DNA of 55,095 nt. Origin: Alteromonadaceae bacterium (GTDB taxonomy: Bacteria > Pseudomonadota > Gammaproteobacteria > Pseudomonadales > Oleiphilaceae). The stretch lies in the NCBI GenBank assembly GCA_013393545.1, contig JABXHG010000179.1, positions 1 through 55,095 of the forward strand, read 5' to 3'. Positions 51,617-55,095 of this stretch are shown in pieces (within the stretch, counting starts at the first letter, position 1; every line of letters starts with the position of its first letter). The notes below the pieces were generated by a model. That model did not search any database. It saw nothing but the letters and a program-made list of their open reading frames with translations, and was not told the origin of the DNA. The translations under genes and the position numbers were made by a program.

Positions 51617-52857
51617 TGGCGGAGTATGAGTATGATCTTGACTGGCTCGGTGACGGAGCAGGAACGGCTGACGACCCTTATATCATTAGGGATTTTGTGA
51701 CGCTGGACGCAATGCGCTCCGATCCGGGCGCCCATTATGTGCTGGTCCGTGATGTAGAAATTGGGACTTTGTGGGAGCCGTTTGACTTTAGCGGGGAACT
51801 TGATGGCCGAGGACACACGATAACGGGTCTCGAGGTTGATAAGACGGACGGGAGCGACCACTACGGCCTTTTTTCGCGCCTCAGTGGTCGGGGGTATGTC
51901 CATGATCTTAATGTCATAACTGGCAGGACTCACATTAGAGGGTCGTCCTCAAAGTACGGGGGGGTGATCTGCGGGACTCTCAACGATGTGGCCCGGATTG
52001 AACGGGTTATGGTCGCAGGTGAGATATATCACGGTGGCGACAGGGGCGGCGGTATTGCTGGGTACGCAAACTGGAGAGGGTATTTGTTTGAGTGTGCTGT
52101 TCTGGTGAAAATCGTTTCTGGGGGTAGCCGCTCTGGATCGATCTATGCACTTGATGGCGACGTTGGATTTAATGATAGGGCAGGCGTTTACTCTAGCGAG
52201 ATAACCACCGACAGCGGTACCGGGGGCGCATACGCAATAAACCTGACAGTCAGCCAGCTTAACAATCCAAGCAACTACCCAGTTGAATTTAATTTTCAGG
52301 GGAAGACGTGGGAAATAGTGGACGGACTCCCTCGGTTGACTTCCCGGCCGCTACCGGGAACGCTGGTCGAAATTGGCGCGCCAGGGCAAACATCTGTCGC
52401 TTCCGGCGTAGTCCAGATAGACAGCGCCCCAGCCCAGCGCACCGTGCGAGCCTTCGGCTATTACCCCACCGACCACGACATCGACGGCAGCACAGTCAGC
52501 CAGAGCAAAAGCCTGGGCCAAGCCACCAGCGACCCGGAAACCGGCGCGTACACCATCGACCTGCTGGGCGGATATTCTGAGCCGGTTTTTGTGGTCGCAT
52601 TCGACGACTACGGCGCCGATTTCGCGCCCGATCTGGCAGTGTCCGTAGGTGATCGCATTCACCCGACCACCCCAAACGGGTATGTATATGAATGTATCGG
52701 CGCGGGAACCCTACCAGCAGAAGAACCGGCCTGGGCGCAGGACACCGAAACCGCCCAACTCTACGGCACCGCCTCGATGATCGCCGTGAAGTTCTGGCGG
52801 CCGCTGGTTCACGGGCCGCTGACACCGCAAGTGGTAGAGCCTGATCCAGAGCCATGA
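51616..52857 (+). CDS. Putative receptor-binding tail protein with beta-helix
   Basis: The 413-residue protein starts with GTADDPYIIRDFVTLDAMRS, then a repeated GLUG-like beta-helix pattern (DGRGHTITGLEVD, HYGLFSRLSGRGYVHDLNVI, KYGGVICGTLNDVARIERVM), as in polysaccharide-binding or depolymerising tail proteins. After ~residue 245 a different beta domain follows, and a C-terminal NGYVYECIGAGTLPAEEPAW motif resembles carbohydrate-binding tail modules. The DNA of the first ~730 bases is less GC-rich than its flanks, which suggests exchange by recombination. Confidence 0.65.
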   Translation: MAEYEYDLDWLGDGAGTADDPYIIRDFVTLDAMRSDPGAHYVLVRDVEIGTLWEPFDFSGELDGRGHTITGLEVDKTDGSDHYGLFSRLSGRGYVHDLNVITGRTHIRGSSSKYGGVICGTLNDVARIERVMVAGEIYHGGDRGGGIAGYANWRGYLFECAVLVKIVSGGSRSGSIYALDGDVGFNDRAGVYSSEITTDSGTGGAYAINLTVSQLNNPSNYPVEFNFQGKTWEIVDGLPRLTSRPLPGTLVEIGAPGQTSVASGVVQIDSAPAQRTVRAFGYYPTDHDIDGSTVSQSKSLGQATSDPETGAYTIDLLGGYSEPVFVVAFDDYGADFAPDLAVSVGDRIHPTTPNGYVYECIGAGTLPAEEPAWAQDTETAQLYGTASMIAVKFWRPLVHGPLTPQVVEPDPEP

Positions 52858-54767
52858 CCTACACCCCGCCCACCAGCCCAAACGCCGTCGATTTCAACCT
52901 GACCGAGGCCCCGTACATCATCCCCGGGGCCACGGCAGTTGATTTTGATCTGGCAGGCACCGACCCCGGCATCGTCTACCCGATCCCGCCCGGGATCATG
53001 GTCACGTCCACGCTGTCGGTCACCCTGACCAGCAGCGCCCCGGTGGGCAGCGCCGGTGTGGGTTACTCCATGACACCGGCACAAAAGCAGGTCCGGCAGG
53101 TGCTGAGCGCCCCGGATGCGTCCCGAAATTTCAACCAGCGCGCGCCCGGGCAGTGGGATAAAGTGCCGGTAAAAGACGAGCCAACGCCGGAAGGCGTCCA
53201 GCCCTGGGGCACAGCGGCAAAACTGGAGCCCCGGGCCACCGGCTCCGGCTGGGATCGCGTGCCGGTGAAAGACGAATCGCGCGGCGGCCCGTCTCAGGCG
53301 TGGGATAGCTCAATCCGCCCGCTCGACGGCCGGGCCGGCCAGGGCTACAACGTCCCGCCCCTAAAAGACGAAACCGACCGCCACCCGCACGCGGACATTG
53401 CTAAATACTGGGAGCGCCCGCCCGAGCAAAAAAACGCGGGCTACATACCGACCACAGATTTCAATCTGTCAGCCAGCCCGTACACCGTGCCAGCGGCCTC
53501 CACCGTGGATTTCGACCTACAGCCACCCTCGGCCGTCGTCGAGATCGTCGTGCCCACCCGCCCGCTTTTCAGCGGCCGCGACCTGCAGGGCTGGGCCACA
53601 AACAAACCGCAGGACCACCGCGAGCGGCATCCGTGGGATGACAAACCACGGAAAGGGACAGAGGTCGATTTCGATTACGACCAGGACCCGCCATTGCCAG
53701 ATAAGCCGCCGGCGCCAGATCCTGAAATAAAAGAGGGTTACTTTTTCATGAACAGCTCCAGCCTGAAGAAATTGCCGGAGGGTATCCCGCTCGACTTCGA
53801 GGACCTGAATATAGACCTCGATATCGACTCGTTTTCGTGGGCGCTCTCCGTCCGGATCCTGAACCCGGAGAGCATGGATCAGATCCGCCCGGGGCCAGCC
53901 GGCCCGGTCGAAGTCGAGGCCACGGTCAACAACAAAACCTGGCGTTTCATGGTCGAGCGGTACAGCCGCGAGCAGAAGTTCCCGCGCGAGACCTACAGGG
54001 TCAACGGCTCAAGCCTGACCCAGCTACTGGCGCATCCGTACAGCCCGAAAGAATCCGCCCAGATCGAGACCCCCACCAATGCCCTGCAAGTGGCGCAGGA
54101 CGTGCTGGAACTGACGGGATTCTCTATCGTGTGGGATCCATCCCTTCCGGACTACACCATTCCGGCCGGAGCGTGGGGGTATGAGAGCAAATCTCCCATC
54201 GAAGTTATCGACGAGCTGGTAAAAGCTGCCGGCGGAATCCTCGTTCCAACTCTGAGCCTGTCCGAGATCCGCGCATACCACCGGTATCGGGAGGGCGCGC
54301 CGTGGTATTGGGACCAGGTCGACCCAGCCCGTCTGGATTTCCAGATTGCGGACTCGACAATCCTCGGGCTGTCGAGTCAGTGGGAGCCCAACCCGGACTA
54401 TAACGGGGTCTATGTCTCGGGCATTTCCGACGGCGTTTCGGTGGTCAACACAAAATTCGGCACCGCCGGAGACGTGCCTGCTCCAGACGATTACCACGCC
54501 CTGAACCTGACTACGCAGCAGTGCCGGGGCAAGGCAATCTCAATACTCGGCCAGGGCGGCAATCAGGAAATCATGACGCTGGAGATCCCGATCCCAACGT
54601 CAGGAGCCCCCGGGCTGGTGATCCCCGGCCAGTGGGGCGAAGTGCAGGATACACGCACGCCCGAAAACTCATGGCGGGCCCTGAACCTGTCGACCAGCGT
54701 CAAAGTAGCAAAGCCCGGATCGGGCCGCGCGGTACAGATTCTGAAGCTCGAGCGGCACCACTACTAA
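52854..54767 (+). CDS. Tail hub/fibre-type protein with short internal repeats
   Basis: The 637-residue protein has an N-terminal repeat region: VDFNLTEAPYIIPGATAVDF recurs as TDFNLSASPYTVPAASTVDF, and WDKVPVKDE, WDRVPVKDE and NVPPLKDE are three variants of one motif. The C-terminal ~330 residues (DIDSFSWALSVRILNPESMD, TNALQVAQDVLELTGFSIVW) resemble phage tail hub proteins. The Pro-rich N-terminus may be flexible. Confidence 0.65.
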   Translation: MTYTPPTSPNAVDFNLTEAPYIIPGATAVDFDLAGTDPGIVYPIPPGIMVTSTLSVTLTSSAPVGSAGVGYSMTPAQKQVRQVLSAPDASRNFNQRAPGQWDKVPVKDEPTPEGVQPWGTAAKLEPRATGSGWDRVPVKDESRGGPSQAWDSSIRPLDGRAGQGYNVPPLKDETDRHPHADIAKYWERPPEQKNAGYIPTTDFNLSASPYTVPAASTVDFDLQPPSAVVEIVVPTRPLFSGRDLQGWATNKPQDHRERHPWDDKPRKGTEVDFDYDQDPPLPDKPPAPDPEIKEGYFFMNSSSLKKLPEGIPLDFEDLNIDLDIDSFSWALSVRILNPESMDQIRPGPAGPVEVEATVNNKTWRFMVERYSREQKFPRETYRVNGSSLTQLLAHPYSPKESAQIETPTNALQVAQDVLELTGFSIVWDPSLPDYTIPAGAWGYESKSPIEVIDELVKAAGGILVPTLSLSEIRAYHRYREGAPWYWDQVDPARLDFQIADSTILGLSSQWEPNPDYNGVYVSGISDGVSVVNTKFGTAGDVPAPDDYHALNLTTQQCRGKAISILGQGGNQEIMTLEIPIPTSGAPGLVIPGQWGEVQDTRTPENSWRALNLSTSVKVAKPGSGRAVQILKLERHHY

Positions 54768-54804
54768 CCGATGTTGATTTTTAGACTTAAAAACGAGGCA
54801 AAAA

Positions 54805-54972
54805 ATGACCACTGTTAACAAGTTCCTTCGATTCCGGCGTCTGCTCCCGCAGCGTACCAGGTACACGGTCACGATCGCAGCCGTAAACAGCGACGGGACC
54901 AGCATCGGTACCACGCGGGACGGCGGCAAAGTCCGCGTCCTTGGGGACTCGGTGGCCGTGGGCACAAAGTAA
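54805..54972 (+). CDS. Small tail-cassette protein, 3' end altered by IS insertion
   Basis: The 55-residue protein (KFLRFRRLLPQRTRYTVTIA, NSDGTSIGTTRDGGKV) has GAGG 8 bases before ATG 54805. The last codon and stop (AAG TAA) are made by the first bases of the IS66-type element, which begins GTAAGCG at 54969, so the native C-terminus is probably lost. The product is probably a small structural protein; the role is unknown. Confidence 0.6.
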   Translation: MTTVNKFLRFRRLLPQRTRYTVTIAAVNSDGTSIGTTRDGGKVRVLGDSVAVGTK

Positions 54973-55095
54973 GCGTTCATTCCGCGACGTTCTGCCACCC
55001 CGCTGAGATTCGCTCTACAGTAACCTCACATTTCCCGATACGAGGTTACCCCCATGAGAAAGCACCGTACTCCAGAACAGTGGCAGACCCTGGTT
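54969..55095 (+). mobile_element. IS66-family insertion sequence, left end (runs off the window)
   Basis: The element starts with GTAAGCG, typical of IS66 termini, and 85 bases later carries the start of a TnpA-like gene. Only its left end is in the window, so the expected right terminus and 8-bp target duplication cannot be checked. Confidence 0.6.
55054..55095 (+). CDS. tnpA: IS66 accessory protein TnpA-like, partial
   Basis: The first 14 residues, MRKHRTPEQWQTLV, match the N-terminus of IS66-family TnpA proteins (RTPEQWQ). The gene continues beyond the window edge. A GAGG lies about 8 bases before ATG 55054. Confidence 0.6.
   Translation, partial: MRKHRTPEQWQTLV

Larger units (their letters stand above)
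19180..55095 (+). mobile_element. Lambda-organised siphoviral prophage integrated at dusA (left and central parts)
   Basis: A tyrosine integrase beside dusA is followed by a leftward early operon, immunity region, replication genes, Q-like antiterminator, lysis genes, terminase, HK97-type head and non-contractile tail genes in standard order. The left limit is placed at the presumed dusA crossover. The right limit is not in the window: tail genes run to 54968 and an IS66-type insertion starts there. The packaging, capsid, tail and lysis sets look nearly complete. Visible damage is limited to a frameshift in the tape measure gene, one in a small early gene, and the IS. Confidence 0.9.

Noticed and set aside
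54900..55095. attR of the prophage at the right end of the window
   Set aside because: No copy of the dusA 5' sequence occurs; GTAAGCG and the TnpA-like start indicate an insertion sequence instead.
1..55095. tRNA, rRNA and CRISPR arrays
   Set aside because: No cloverleaf with TTCGA-type arm, no rRNA-like stretch, and no regularly spaced repeats except the 12-bp iterons were seen; integration is at a protein gene.

Overview
The window looks like a chromosome segment of a marine gammaproteobacterium, most likely Marinobacter or a close relative. This is inference from recalled protein similarity and gene content (recC/recB, the nqrF-apbE-nqrM-sthA order, dusA-terB). It carries the left and central parts of a lambda-organised siphovirus prophage integrated at dusA. 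The prophage right end lies outside the window.

Host part (1-19.2 kb). A truncated flavoprotein fragment (1-285) is followed by a class II Fic protein with a palindromic upstream region. Next come a globin, a GGDEF/EAL membrane protein, and a two-gene repair operon: a FAN1-like VRR-NUC nuclease translationally coupled to a DinG/XPD-type helicase with a Cas4-like nuclease N-terminus. folM follows. recC then has an in-frame TGA at codon 31, and recB is cut after about 115 codons and fused in frame to the last ~40 codons of nqrF. The rest of recB, recD if it was there, and most of nqrF are absent; the nqr helpers apbE and nqrM remain, followed by sthA. A minus-strand operon dusA-terB-DAHP synthase-like-gdpD closes the host part.

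Prophage (about 19.2-55 kb). A dusA-type tyrosine integrase begins next to clustered GGAGCACC repeats. The leftward early operon (28.3 to 20.5 kb) encodes a LuxR-type HTH protein, a KilAC-like protein, a PrtN-like activator, several small unknowns, a DUF2303 protein and a BRO-N antirepressor. Upstream of the antirepressor is a P1-type C4 antisense RNA whose two loops are complementary to two sites in the antirepressor leader, one covering its Shine-Dalgarno. A RelE/HigB-type toxin-antitoxin pair and a BRCT protein sit here in the opposite direction. The immunity region holds three tandem paralogous repressor genes facing a Cro/YdaS-like gene across a compact operator. Rightward genes are a replication initiator with seven 12-bp-spaced iterons inside its reading frame, a P-like protein, a Q-like antiterminator and a late promoter with a leader terminator. 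Lysis genes follow (endolysin, holin, Rz/Rz1), then HNH, terminase, HK97-type portal, ClpP-like protease and capsid, connectors, tail tube, a frameshifted tape measure and a tail-tip module. In the tail tip a repeated beta-type motif runs across three consecutive genes. An IS66-type element interrupts the last small tail gene at the right edge.

Lysogeny therefore appears to be controlled at several levels: multiplied repressors without a visible cleavage domain, an antisense-RNA-gated antirepressor, a PrtN-like activator with a possible shared box at the late promoter, and Q antitermination.
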